From CAZWLY01 sp964634465 (GTDB lineage Bacteria; Desulfobacterota; Desulfarculia; G963662305): a stretch of 64,000 bases of DNA. Positions within the stretch are counted from its first letter, which is position 1. Each line of letters begins with the position of its first letter. Shown in pieces: positions 16,667-24,961 of the stretch. The stretch lies in assembly GCA_964634465.1 (NCBI GenBank), contig CAZWLY010000003.1:248001-312000 (forward strand), given 5' to 3'. Under the pieces are notes generated by a model, which did not search any database, was not told the DNA's origin, and was given only the letters and a program-made list of their open reading frames with translations. Position numbers and translations under genes: made by a program.

Positions 16667-17461
16667 CTAACGTCGGCCTGCCGCCTCCGGCTCCACCTCC
16701 TCGTCGAGAGCGCCCTTGGAGCTCCTAAGTCGAAGTCGATAAAGCGCCACCACCGGACCGGAGAGCAGATAGGTCACCCAAAAGAGGATGGCCATCAGCA
16801 CCGGCCGGTAGGCGACCACCGACAGGATCAACACTCCCGCCACCAGCAGGTTGAAGGGCGGGAAGCGCTTCAGATCGACCTTCTTGGCCGACCGGTAGGG
16901 CAGGTTGGAGACCATCAGGAACGAAAGGACGTAGACCAGAATCAAGAGACCGGTGGCGATTTGGCTGCCGGTGATCTCGAAACGGTCGGCGGCCAGAACC
17001 ACCGCCGCCACCGTCGAGGCCGCCGCCGGAATGGGCAGCCCGACGAAGAATCGCGGATCGGTGGAATCGACCTGGATGTTGAACCTGGCCAGGCGCAGCG
17101 CGCCGCAGCAGACGTAGAGGAAGGCGGCGATCCAGCCCAGCCGGGCGAAATCCTGGAGGGCGAACTGGTGGATGATGAAGGCCGGGGCGACGCCGAAGGC
17201 CACCAGGTCGGCGAGTGAATCGTACTCCACGCCGAAGCGGCTGGTGGTGTTGGTCAGCCGGGCGACCTTGCCGTCCAGGCCGTCTAGAAGCAGCGAGACG
17301 AAGACGGCCACCGCCGCCGCCACCCAGTTCTCCTCGGAGGCCGAGATGATGGCGAAGAAGCCGCAGAACAGCGACCCCGAAGTCACCAGGTTGGGCAACA
17401 GGTAGGTGCTCCTCAAGGGGAGTCCGTCCTTTGTCCGCAATTTGGGTCGCCGTGGGCTCAC
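16667..17461 (-). CDS. pssA: CDP-diacylglycerol--serine O-phosphatidyltransferase
   Basis: The 264-residue integral membrane enzyme makes phosphatidylserine from CDP-diacylglycerol and serine. The CDP-alcohol phosphotransferase motif D-G-x2-A-R-x8-G-x3-D-x3-D is complete near residues 60-85, followed by five or six further TM helices. I choose the GTG at 17461, which shares one base with the psd stop and has GGAAGG upstream; a more upstream GTG would overlap psd by 66 bases. It follows psd, so synthesis and decarboxylation of PS are co-expressed. Confidence 0.88.
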   Translation of the reverse strand: MSPRRPKLRTKDGLPLRSTYLLPNLVTSGSLFCGFFAIISASEENWVAAAVAVFVSLLLDGLDGKVARLTNTTSRFGVEYDSLADLVAFGVAPAFIIHQFALQDFARLGWIAAFLYVCCGALRLARFNIQVDSTDPRFFVGLPIPAAASTVAAVVLAADRFEITGSQIATGLLILVYVLSFLMVSNLPYRSAKKVDLKRFPPFNLLVAGVLILSVVAYRPVLMAILFWVTYLLSGPVVALYRLRLRSSKGALDEEVEPEAAGRR

Positions 17462-18102
17462 TAAAGCCTTCCCACCACATCCTGGCCGGCCTTGACCCTC
17501 TGGCCCAGGCCGACGTTGAGCCGACACTCGGTCGGCAGGTAGAGATCGACGCGGGAGCCGAAGCGGATCAGGCCGAATCGCTGGCCGGCCGTAAGCTCGT
17601 CCCCCGGCTTGGCGTAGCAGACGATCCGCCGGGCGATCAAACCGGCGATCTGGGCCACCTCCACTCGAGACCCGCCGTCGGTCTCAAGAGCCAAAATCAG
17701 CCGCTCGTTGGACTCCGACGCCTTGTCCAACGAGGCGTTGAAAAACTTGCCGGCGGTGTAATCCATCGCCGTCACTCTTCCCGTCACCGGCGAGCGGTTG
17801 ACGTGGACGTCGACGACCGACATGAAGATCGACACCTTCAGGGCCGGCTCACCGCTCAGCGGGGCAGCCTCGACCTGGCCGACGTGGATTACCTTCCCGT
17901 CGGCCGGCGAGACGATCAGTCCCTCTCTCGGCGTGTGGTATCGCTCCGGATCCCGGAAAAACCACGCCGAGAAAAGAGCCGCCGCGAAGGCGGCCAGAGC
18001 CCAAGCACCCCACCCGGCCAGGGCCAGGACCTCGGCCAATACGGCCGGAGCCAGAATAAACGGCCACCCTTCACGGGCGATGGGCACCCTGGCTTGGTCC
18101 AT
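17461..18102 (-). CDS. psd: Phosphatidylserine decarboxylase, short soluble-type
   Basis: The 213-residue proenzyme cleaves itself to form a pyruvoyl cofactor and makes phosphatidylethanolamine. The self-cleavage Gly-Ser is in R-F-G-S-R-V-D near residue 182, and the V-D-V-H-V-N-R-x-P motif is at about 97. Two hydrophobic stretches near the N-terminus anchor it. The length matches the PSD-A/archaetidylserine-decarboxylase-like short form. It lies 14 bases after the DUF465 gene and overlaps pssA by one base. Confidence 0.9.
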   Translation of the reverse strand: MDQARVPIAREGWPFILAPAVLAEVLALAGWGAWALAAFAAALFSAWFFRDPERYHTPREGLIVSPADGKVIHVGQVEAAPLSGEPALKVSIFMSVVDVHVNRSPVTGRVTAMDYTAGKFFNASLDKASESNERLILALETDGGSRVEVAQIAGLIARRIVCYAKPGDELTAGQRFGLIRFGSRVDLYLPTECRLNVGLGQRVKAGQDVVGRL

Positions 18103-18116
18103 CTTCGCCCCGGCCG

Positions 18117-18353
18117 TCAGGCCGTTGGACCCTCCGCCCGATGCCGGGCCAATATCTGTTCGATCCGATCCCGTCCGGCCAACTTGAGCTTTTGGAGGCG
18201 CTTGCGTTCGATCTGCTCCTCAGGGGTCAAGTAGAGACGCCCGTTCATGTCCTCCAGCCGGCGCTCGAAATCGAGATGCTCCCGCCACAGAGCGGCCAAC
18301 TCCTGGTTGGTCGGAATCAGGTTCTGGATCAGTTCGATATCTCTCTGTTCCAT
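18117..18353 (-). CDS. DUF465/YdcH-family small coiled-coil protein
   Basis: The 78-residue, highly charged helical protein matches the DUF465 pattern: an L-x3-H-x2-L-E/D heptad region, L-Y-L-T-P-E-E, and K-R-L-Q-K-L-K-L-A-G-R-D-R-I. It is first in a three-gene unit with psd and pssA. Members are small cytosolic proteins without an established function. Confidence 0.8.
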   Translation of the reverse strand: MEQRDIELIQNLIPTNQELAALWREHLDFERRLEDMNGRLYLTPEEQIERKRLQKLKLAGRDRIEQILARHRAEGPTA

Positions 18354-18373
18354 AGCCTCTGCCGTTGTGGGTC

Positions 18374-18402
18374 AGCATAGCCCACGGCCAAGCCCAAGTC
18401 AA
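18374..18402 (-). promoter_or_regulatory. Sigma70-type promoter for DUF465-psd-pssA
   Basis: On the minus strand TTGACT (18402-18397) and TATGCT (18379-18374) are 17 bases apart, about 20 bases upstream of the ATG at 18353. Confidence 0.65.
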
Positions 18403-18578
18403 GAAAACCAGTCGTTTCGATCCATTCTTACCAACGCCGGCCAACGCCGGCCGGTTGGGCTATCTAACCGACATACCGGTTTATTACCGGTTTTGCCTCC
18501 CGCGCACGGCCAGCTTCTGGATGAGAATATCCCAAAGCGAATCGTCGTTCTTCGAGGCCAAGTCTTGGCCGGGTGAGA

Positions 18579-18615
18579 CAAAAAGCCCCCCGCCCGAAGG
18601 ATTCCGGGCGGGGGG
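18579..18615 (-). terminator. Terminator of the 57-aa gene
   Basis: A perfect 11-bp stem (CCCCCCGCCCG and its complement, 18586-18596 and 18605-18615) is followed on the minus strand by CTTTTTG. The rest of 18403-18651 shows two short direct repeats (CCAACGCCGG twice at about 18431) but no gene. Confidence 0.75.
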
Positions 18616-18651
18616 TCGGCCGGCCAATCGCCGCTCTATGATCTATCGTGT

Positions 18652-18825
18652 TCAGTTTCGCCAATCACCTGGATCGACGACCTTGGGACGGTCGTCGTCC
18701 GCCTCGTCGAACGAAACCGAGTCGATCCACTTGTCGATTTCCTCCCACGGGATATTGACTTTACTCGGTTTTTCCGGTTCCCACATCAAGGCCGCCGTAT
18801 TCAATTGTTCGTCCTGCCAATCCAT
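18652..18825 (-). CDS. Small acidic protein of unknown function (57 aa)
   Basis: The ATG at 18825 follows GGGAGGGCG at good spacing. The 57-residue product is acidic, with tryptophans at 3, 27 and 34 and a D-E-A-D-D-D segment. It has its own terminator, and a weak promoter-like TTGAAT/TAGCTT lies upstream, so it appears to be a real monocistronic gene. I do not recognise its family. Confidence 0.5.
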   Translation of the reverse strand: MDWQDEQLNTAALMWEPEKPSKVNIPWEEIDKWIDSVSFDEADDDRPKVVDPGDWRN

Positions 18826-18919
18826 AACAGCGCCCTCCCTTCTTGCCCCATAAGCTAGACACTCTGGGCTCAAATTCAAGTCCGGATGCAATTTTTTCGG
18901 CCCCGGCCATGGGGGGCGA

Positions 18920-18945
18920 TAAAGAGGGGGCCGAACTCGGCCCCC
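18920..18945 (-). terminator. Probable terminator of the hemL operon
   Basis: GGGGGCCGA and TCGGCCCCC form a 9-bp stem with a 2-base gap, followed on the minus strand by TCTTTAT, 24 bases after the hemL stop. Confidence 0.6.
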
Positions 18946-18969
18946 GGCGAAATCACGGTCCATCGGCTA

Positions 18970-20247
18970 TCACAGTTGAGCGAACGCCTTCTTGGCCGAG
19001 GCGACGACGTGATCCACCTCCTCGGCGGTGTGGGCGGTGCTCAAGAAGGCGACCTCGAACTGGCTGGGGGCCAGCCAGACGCCCTCCTCCAGCATGATCC
19101 GCCAGTATTTGGCGTAGCGTTTGGTGTCGGCCCGAGTCGCCGTTTCATAGTCGTAGACCGCCTGGTCGGTGAAGAAGAGACCGAACATGGAGCCGATCCG
19201 GTTTCCCGCCACCGGCACGCCGGCCTTGTCGGCGGCGTCCATCAAGGCGTCGAACAGATTGGCCGTCTTGTTCTCCAACTCGTCGTAGACGGCCGGCAGG
19301 GACAGCACCTCCAGGGTGGCGATGCCGGCCGCGGTGGCCAACGGGTTGCCCGAAAGCGTGCCGGCCTGGTAGATGTCGCCCTCCGGGGCCAGGCGATCCA
19401 TGTACTCGGCCTTGCCGCCGAACGCCCCCATGGGCAAGCCGCCGCCGATGATCTTGCCCAGGGTGGTCAGATCCGGTTCGATGCCGTAAAGCGTCTGGGC
19501 CCCACCGTAGCCGACCCTGAAGCCGGTGATGACCTCGTCGAAGATGAGAAGCGCGCCGTACTTTTTGGTCACTTCCCTGAGGCCCGCCAAAAAGCCCGGC
19601 TTGGGTGGGATCAGGCCCATGTTACCGGCGATGGGCTCCAGGATCACGCCGGCGATCTCCTCGCCCAGCTTGTCGAAGGTCTCCTCAACCGCTCCCAGGT
19701 CGTTGAACGGCAGGGAGAGCGTTTCCTGGGCGATGGGCTCGGGCACGCCGGGCGAACCGGGGATGCCCAGGGTGGCCACGCCGCTGCCGGCGGCGACCAG
19801 GAGCGTGTCGGCGTGGCCGTGGTAGCAGCCGTCGAACTTGATGATCTTGGACCGTCCGGTGACGCCCCTGGCCAGACGGATGGCCGACATGGTCGCTTCG
19901 GTGCCGGAGTTGACCAGCCGGACCTTGTCCATGGCCGGCAGAGCCTCGACCAGCATCCTGGCCAGCTTCACCTCGTTCTCGGTCGGCGCGCCGAAGGAGA
20001 AACCCTGCTCGGCCTGCTTTTTCACCGCTTCGACCACCGCCGGGTGGGCGTGACCCAGGATCAACGGCCCCCAGGAGCAGACCAGATCGACGTAGGCGCA
20101 GCCGTCCACGTCATAGATCCGGCCGCCGTGGCCCCGGGCGACGATCCTGGGCATGGAATCGACCGATTTACAGGCCCTGACCGGCGAGTTGACCCCGCCG
20201 GGGATGTAGCGGCAGGCCTCCCCAAAAATTTGCTCCGATTTCATCAT
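18970..20247 (-). CDS. hemL: Glutamate-1-semialdehyde 2,1-aminomutase
   Basis: This 425-residue PLP enzyme makes 5-aminolevulinate from glutamate-1-semialdehyde in tetrapyrrole synthesis. It has the N-terminal P-G-G-V-N-S-P-V-R-A, the cofactor Asp segment F-D-E-V-I-T-G-F-R, and A-G-T-L-S-G-N-P after the catalytic lysine region. The start overlaps the ahbB stop as ATGATGA. It is last in an operon with a siroheme decarboxylase, linking early and late heme steps. Confidence 0.93.
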   Translation of the reverse strand: MMKSEQIFGEACRYIPGGVNSPVRACKSVDSMPRIVARGHGGRIYDVDGCAYVDLVCSWGPLILGHAHPAVVEAVKKQAEQGFSFGAPTENEVKLARMLVEALPAMDKVRLVNSGTEATMSAIRLARGVTGRSKIIKFDGCYHGHADTLLVAAGSGVATLGIPGSPGVPEPIAQETLSLPFNDLGAVEETFDKLGEEIAGVILEPIAGNMGLIPPKPGFLAGLREVTKKYGALLIFDEVITGFRVGYGGAQTLYGIEPDLTTLGKIIGGGLPMGAFGGKAEYMDRLAPEGDIYQAGTLSGNPLATAAGIATLEVLSLPAVYDELENKTANLFDALMDAADKAGVPVAGNRIGSMFGLFFTDQAVYDYETATRADTKRYAKYWRIMLEEGVWLAPSQFEVAFLSTAHTAEEVDHVVASAKKAFAQL

Positions 20248-20714
20248 GCAAAGTACCTCATGCTGGTCTTCTTGAGCTCCTCGACGGAGAAGAGCATCTG
20301 GTAGTCGCCAACGCCTGTCTCTCTGGCCATTTCGGCCACGGTCTTCCGGCAGTCCCGCCGGCTCTGGCCGTGGACCATGGTGTAGAGGTTGTAGGGCCAA
20401 TCGGGCCTGGTGCGGCGCTGGTAGCAGTGGCTGACCATCCTGTAGCCGGCCATCCTTCGACCGACCTCCTCGATCCGGTCATCGTCGATCTTCCAGGCGA
20501 CCATCACGTTGGCCGGGAAGCCGGACTGCTGGTGGCGAAGGGTGGCCCCGAAGCGGCGGATGACCCCCGCCGCCTTGAGCGCCCTGATCCGGTCGATGAC
20601 CTCGGCCTCGCTCAAGGCGACCTTCTCGGCCAGCCAGGCGAAGGGGCGCTCGGTGACCGGCAGGTCGCCCTGGAGATGATAGATGATCCGCTTATCGGTT
20701 TCGGTCAGTGTCAT
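20244..20714 (-). CDS. ahbB: Siroheme decarboxylase, AhbB-type subunit
   Basis: The 156-residue protein has an Lrp/AsnC-like HTH fold in its first 60 residues. It then shows R-R-F-G-A-T-L-R-H near 66, S-H-C-Y-Q-R-x3-P-D-W-P-Y-N-L-Y-T-M near 110, and L-K-K-T-S-M-R-Y-F at the end. This pattern belongs to AhbB, which with AhbA decarboxylates siroheme to 12,18-didecarboxysiroheme in sulfate reducers and archaea. No ahbA, ahbC or ahbD gene is visible here. It overlaps the upstream regulator gene by 23 bases and hemL by 4. I take the ATG at 20714; upstream in-frame sequence lies within the regulator. Confidence 0.85.
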   Translation of the reverse strand: MTLTETDKRIIYHLQGDLPVTERPFAWLAEKVALSEAEVIDRIRALKAAGVIRRFGATLRHQQSGFPANVMVAWKIDDDRIEEVGRRMAGYRMVSHCYQRRTRPDWPYNLYTMVHGQSRRDCRKTVAEMARETGVGDYQMLFSVEELKKTSMRYFA

Positions 20715-21060
20715 CTCGACTGGCCAGCACCTCCAACTCGGTCTCGAACTCCTCCCGGCCGATCCTCTCGATGGCCTCGGCGGCCCGCTTCTCGAAGCGG
20801 GCGTAGCGTTCAAGAAGGCGCTCGCCCTCTTCGCTCAGGGTCAGGCCGCGGCCTTTCTCGCCGGGCTTGGTCAGGCTGACGCCGAGGCGTTCCTCCGAGG
20901 CCTTGATTCTTCCCCAGGCGGCCCGGTAGCTCATACCCATCTTCTTGGCCGCGGCCGAAAGCGAGCCCAGCTCCTTCAACGACTCGAGCAGGCTCATCCG
21001 GCCCTGGCCGAAAAGGACGCCGGAATCGTCCTCCAACCACAATTTGTGGCGAATCCGCAT
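20692..21060 (-). CDS. ModE N-terminal-type winged-HTH regulator
   Basis: The 122-residue protein consists of one LysR/ModE-like HTH (about 15-75) with G-S-L-S-A-A-A-K-K-M-G-M-S-Y-R-A-A-W, then G-x-K-G-R-G-L-x-L-S-E-E-G and a helical tail. It lacks the molybdate-binding MOP domains of full ModE. The ATG at 21060 overlaps the TGA of the preceding yciI-like frame. Effector and targets are unknown; autoregulation of this heme operon is possible. Confidence 0.75.
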   Translation of the reverse strand: MRIRHKLWLEDDSGVLFGQGRMSLLESLKELGSLSAAAKKMGMSYRAAWGRIKASEERLGVSLTKPGEKGRGLTLSEEGERLLERYARFEKRAAEAIERIGREEFETELEVLASRDDTDRNR

Positions 21061-21394
21061 CACTCGACTAAACTACCCAAACCGGGTGGGGGTGTCAATT
21101 TATGGCGGCGATCCGGGAGGAGCGGGGCGGCTCGAGCCATCTCGACAGCCGGCCGGAACTCGGCCGGCTCGGAGGTCATCAAACCCGAGGCGACCAGGGG
21201 GGCGTCCCCGAGCCAGGCTTCGACCGCCTCAATGGAATCGGCCTGGAAGACGACCATGGCGCCGATGTCGTCCCACTTGCCGGCCTGGAAGAGCCGGCCC
21301 GCGACCCGGTCTTCGATCCACATGGCGTGTGGGCCGGGATGATCCGCGCCGGCTCATCGGGGCCGGCCTCGGGCCTGAGGCGATCGACGAACAA
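21060..21394 (-). pseudogene. YciI-like protein, apparently frameshifted
   Basis: Two frames must be joined to give a normal YciI-like domain. The first (minus strand, 21394 to about 21325) encodes F-V-D-R-L-R-P and ends in I-I-P-A-H-T-P. The second (from about 21323) continues with W-I-E-D-R-V-A-G-R-L-F-Q-A-G-K-W-D-D and runs to the TGA at 21060. The join falls in ACGCCATGTGG; a one-base change restores the frame. It is either a real pseudogene or a base-call error. The 3' end abuts the ModE-like start. Confidence 0.5.
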
Positions 21395-21425
21395 GAAGCA
21401 CCTGGGCGCAACCCCGTTTATCGAG

Positions 21426-21995
21426 TTAGAACTTGCGCCCCAGACTCCTGGCCTTCTCCAGCAGGCGGGCCGGGATGTCCGGGCTGTCTTTGGTGCCGGC
21501 CATGACCACCTTGCCCAGCCGCTTGTAGCCGCCGTAGTTGAGCACCTTCCAGACGGCCCGGACGGCCCCCCGGCTCTCGGCGGCCAGGAAGTTGAACGGC
21601 CAGGGCGTGGTGCAGGCGGTGACGACGGCCGCCGGCTTGCCCTTCTGGCGGGGGAAGGGGAAGCCGTTGGGCTTCTCGCCCATGAAGACCGGTACGTTGC
21701 GGTCGAACAGCACCTTGAGCTGGGAGCTCATGTTACCCCAGTGGGTCGGCGTGCCCACGATCAACCCCTCGGCCGCCTCGATCTTTTGGCCGATCCGGGG
21801 GGCGTCGTCCGCGGGCAGGACGCACTCCCCGTCGGGCCGGCACTTCATGCAGGCGATACAGGGGCGCATCGTAAGCTCGTAGACGTCGACCCACTCCACC
21901 TCGTGCTTTTCGGCGGCGCCTTCGGCCACCGCCTTCAGCAAAGCGGCCACCTTGCCCTCCTTGCGAGGCGAGCCGTTGAGAATCAGTAGTTTCAT
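21426..21995 (-). CDS. Iron-sulfur flavoprotein / NAD(P)H-dependent FMN reductase-like
   Basis: The 189-residue flavodoxin-like protein starts with L-I-L-N-G-S-P-R-K-E-G, the FMN phosphate loop. It carries a compact C-x2-C-x2-C-x5-C cluster (C-I-A-C-M-K-C then E-C near 47-58) typical of iron-sulfur flavoproteins that bind 4Fe-4S next to FMN. G-T-P-T-H-W-G-N-M lines the flavin. It is probably a cytosolic electron carrier or reductase. It lies 26 bases after the Tat-exported oxidoreductase gene on the same strand. Confidence 0.82.
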   Translation of the reverse strand: MKLLILNGSPRKEGKVAALLKAVAEGAAEKHEVEWVDVYELTMRPCIACMKCRPDGECVLPADDAPRIGQKIEAAEGLIVGTPTHWGNMSSQLKVLFDRNVPVFMGEKPNGFPFPRQKGKPAAVVTACTTPWPFNFLAAESRGAVRAVWKVLNYGGYKRLGKVVMAGTKDSPDIPARLLEKARSLGRKF

Positions 21996-22021
21996 CCCTC
22001 AAAGAACCTCCGCTCACCCGG

Positions 22022-23701
22022 CTAGGCCGACTTGCCCGGCCGGTTCTGCTCGATCTTGAAGCCCCAGTCCTTCATCAAGGTCTTGAAGGCGCCTTGCCCG
22101 CCCAACATCGCCCCGACGTAGCCGCCGCCGGGGTTGCCCCAGGCGCTGGCCAGGTAGAGGCCGGGAACCGGCGTCTTGTTTTTGAGCCGGGTCATGTAGG
22201 CGTTGTCCAGGGACTGCTCGTAGCCGTAGATGGCCCCCTCGGGGTTCCTGGTGTAGCGCAGGTTGGTCAGCGGCGTGGCCGATTCGACGACCTCGATCAT
22301 CGACCTCAGGCCGGGGATGAGCGCCTTCTCGGCCCGCTCGATGAGGATGTCGGTGACGCGCCGCTTCTCCTCGCGGTAGGCCTCCTTCCGGCCGGCCAGG
22401 TAGTCGGCCTCGAAACGCCGCCAGGGTTCGTAGCCGCTCAAGGCGATCAGGGTCACGGTGCTCGTGCCCGGCTTGGAGTAGCCCTCGAAGACGTTGTCGT
22501 AGATGGTCACCCCCAGCCCGATCCGGTGCGGGTCGCACTCGAGGATCGCCTTGTAATCGGCCTCCGGGTCGGCGTCGGCGTCGAGGAAGAAGCTGTGGCC
22601 GTCGATCACGCCCCGAAGCTCCTTGTTCAGCCCCAACCAGACGATGAAGCTGGAGAGGGAGGGCCGATACCCGGCGATCTTCTCGGCGTAATCCTGCGGC
22701 ACGGCGCTTCGGGGCAGCATCTTGAGCGTATCGGGCAGACTGGCGTTGGAGATGACCGCCCGGGCCTTGATCGTCCTGCCCTCGCCGGTGACCACGCCGG
22801 CCACCCGTCCGTCTTTGACCTTGATCGCCGCGGCCGCCGTCTCCATCTCGGCGTTGCCGCCGTTGCCCTCCAGGGCGTCCACCAACGCCCAGGACAGATC
22901 CTGGGAGCGGTTCTTGATGTAGCTCACCGGCCAGCGCATCATCGAGCCGATGGCCACGGCGTAGTAGAAGGCGGACAGCTTGGACGGCGGCAGGCCGAAG
23001 TAGCCCCACCAGCCGCTCAGGGCGGCCCGGGCCCGGGGGCTCAGTTCGTACTGATCGAGCATCTGGCCCAGGGTCTGGTTCCTCACCCGCCACATGGCGG
23101 TGTGGGTGAAAGGGAAGAGCAGCTTCTGCCACCAGGAGTCCTCGTCAAAGGGCTTGGACGCCTCCTCGACGATGTCGAGGACTTCACCCCAGAAGCCCTT
23201 GATGCCCAGTTCGTCGTCGGGATAGGCCTTGACAAAGGCGTCGATGACGCCCTTGGGATCGGCCTGGGGCAACACCAGCCGGCCCCGGCTGGTCTCGAAG
23301 ACGGCCAACTCGGGCAACTCGACGGAGAGTTTCTTCCGGGGCGATCCGACCTCGGCCAGTATCTTCTCGATCAGCCCGCCGGAGGTGGCGTGGAGCGAAA
23401 CCTCAAAGTTGAACTTGCCGCCGGCCCGCTCAAAGGAGGTGGCGTAGCCGCCGGGGACGTTGTGCTGCTCCAAGAGAGTAACCGGGAAGCCGTGCCGGGC
23501 CAGATAGGCGGCGGCGGTCAAACCGCCCAGGCCGGCGCCGATGACCACCACCGGGTAGTCGTCCTTGTTCTTGCCCTCGGCGGCGACGGCGTCGATGAAC
23601 GGCCAGCCGGCCGCCGCGCCGGCAGAGGCCATGGCGGCCAATCTGATGAACTGGCGACGCGTCAGGCCGCGTCCCCTAGTGTCCCTATTGGTCGGCATCA
23701 T
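22022..23701 (-). CDS. Tat-exported FAD oxidoreductase, phytoene desaturase/retinol saturase-like
   Basis: This 559-residue flavoprotein starts with a twin-arginine signal (T-R-R-Q-F-I-R-L near 15-22, then a hydrophobic A-rich core). The FAD-binding V-I-G-A-G-L-G-G-L is near 54-62. The C-terminal motif around L-A-S-A-W-G-N-P-G-G-G-Y matches the phytoene desaturase/carotenoid isomerase branch of amine oxidases. Export through Tat with pre-bound FAD suggests a periplasmic or membrane-surface reaction on a hydrophobic substrate. It is surrounded by two flavodoxin-type proteins and an SCP2 lipid-binding domain. Confidence 0.82.
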   Translation of the reverse strand: MMPTNRDTRGRGLTRRQFIRLAAMASAGAAAGWPFIDAVAAEGKNKDDYPVVVIGAGLGGLTAAAYLARHGFPVTLLEQHNVPGGYATSFERAGGKFNFEVSLHATSGGLIEKILAEVGSPRKKLSVELPELAVFETSRGRLVLPQADPKGVIDAFVKAYPDDELGIKGFWGEVLDIVEEASKPFDEDSWWQKLLFPFTHTAMWRVRNQTLGQMLDQYELSPRARAALSGWWGYFGLPPSKLSAFYYAVAIGSMMRWPVSYIKNRSQDLSWALVDALEGNGGNAEMETAAAAIKVKDGRVAGVVTGEGRTIKARAVISNASLPDTLKMLPRSAVPQDYAEKIAGYRPSLSSFIVWLGLNKELRGVIDGHSFFLDADADPEADYKAILECDPHRIGLGVTIYDNVFEGYSKPGTSTVTLIALSGYEPWRRFEADYLAGRKEAYREEKRRVTDILIERAEKALIPGLRSMIEVVESATPLTNLRYTRNPEGAIYGYEQSLDNAYMTRLKNKTPVPGLYLASAWGNPGGGYVGAMLGGQGAFKTLMKDWGFKIEQNRPGKSA

Positions 23702-23722
23702 ATCCCCCCGGCCGAAACCGGC

Positions 23723-24883
23723 TTACCTGTTGAACAGGCTGTTGAGTTTCATCAACAGGCCCAAGTCGCCCTTGGCCTTGAACTTGCCCGTCATGAAGGC
23801 CATCTGGCCGTTCGTCTCGCCCTTGCTGATCTTGAGCCACAGCTTGGCCGGCGTCTTGATGATCACGTCGGGCGAGTCGGCCGGGCCGTCGTGGAAGCGG
23901 CACTGGCCGTCGGCGATGGCCAAATGGGCGGTGAACTCCTCGTCGCCGCTGACCTCGAACTGGTAGACGGCCTTCATGTCACCGGCCGCCTCGGCATTGA
24001 AGCCCTTGGGCATGAGCTGAAGCAGTTCCAGACAGGTTTTGGCCGCGGCGGCCCCGCCGCCGGAAGATTGCTGGTCGGACATTTCCTTTTCACCTTTCTT
24101 CTTTGTTCTTTGTTCGGAGATCAAGTTGCGAAGCCAGGCCTTCCGGGCCTCGGGGTTGCCGGCCGGCTCGGCGTATTCTTGCTGGATGTAGACCTCGAAG
24201 CTATCGTAGAGGCCCAGCTTCCGCCAGTGACGGTCGTCGTCGGCCATGATCGCCTTGCGTTCGGCGATCAAACCGCCCATGAACCGCCAGAAGCTCAAGT
24301 CCCGGTCGGTGGCCGGGTAGCGCCGCCCGTCCTTGATGGCCCCGGCCAGGTCACGGGCCAGATCCTCGGCTCGGGCCTCGATAGCCTCCCGGCCCAGGAA
24401 ACCGCCCGGAGCGACGGCGATGGCGGTCAACTCGCCCACCGAGAAAGCACCGAACATCCTCAGCGTCCCGGAAAGATACCGGGCCACCTCGGTCTCGCCG
24501 TAGCCGGCCGAAACCGACACCGCCAGGCCCGGCTTCCAACTTCCCCTCGGCTTATGCCCCAAGGGCAGGCTCCGGTCGAGGAAGGTCTTCATCTGGCCGG
24601 TGACCTGGAAGACATAGACCGGCGAGGCCAGAATCACCCCGTCGCCGGAAAGCAATCGCTCGCTGACGGCCCGGTAGTCATCGCTCTGCCAGCACCGGCC
24701 TTTGTCCAGACACATGGCGCAGCCGACGCAGTAGCCGATCTCTTGGCCCTGGAGAGGAATCTCCTCCAGATCGACGCCGTGGCCGCCGAGAGCCTCCTTG
24801 AGCATCTGGAGCAGCAAGCTGGTGTTGCCGAAGCCGACGTGGGGCGAACCGTTGACGGCGACGACTTTCGGTCGATCAGACAT
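23723..24883 (-). CDS. Flavodoxin-type reductase fused to an SCP2 sterol-binding domain
   Basis: Residues 1-200 form an NADPH-dependent FMN reductase/iron-sulfur flavoprotein fold. They show V-N-G-S-P-H-x4-N-T and C-x2-C-x2-C-x5-C near 52-63, and S-P-V-Y-V-F-Q near 87. Residues 268-386 form an SCP2-like lipid carrier domain. The linker (about 250-270) is lysine-rich and its DNA is AT-rich. It includes AAAGGTGAAAAGGAA directly before an in-frame ATG at 24082, so the SCP2 part may also be made separately. The frame is continuous with no stop. It may deliver lipid substrates to the neighbouring oxidoreductase (inference). Confidence 0.8.
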   Translation of the reverse strand: MSDRPKVVAVNGSPHVGFGNTSLLLQMLKEALGGHGVDLEEIPLQGQEIGYCVGCAMCLDKGRCWQSDDYRAVSERLLSGDGVILASPVYVFQVTGQMKTFLDRSLPLGHKPRGSWKPGLAVSVSAGYGETEVARYLSGTLRMFGAFSVGELTAIAVAPGGFLGREAIEARAEDLARDLAGAIKDGRRYPATDRDLSFWRFMGGLIAERKAIMADDDRHWRKLGLYDSFEVYIQQEYAEPAGNPEARKAWLRNLISEQRTKKKGEKEMSDQQSSGGGAAAAKTCLELLQLMPKGFNAEAAGDMKAVYQFEVSGDEEFTAHLAIADGQCRFHDGPADSPDVIIKTPAKLWLKISKGETNGQMAFMTGKFKAKGDLGLLMKLNSLFNR

Positions 24884-24961
24884 GGTCTTGCCCTCCCGGA
24901 GTTCGTCGGCGGCCTCGATGACCGCCTTGCGGTTGGATTGGTTCTGGGCGGCCCGGCCGCC

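Noticed and set aside
18425..18500. Short direct repeats (CCAACGCCGG twice; ACCGGTTT twice) suggesting a CRISPR or attachment site
   Set aside because: Only two copies each, no regular spacing or spacers, and no adjacent cas or integrase gene.
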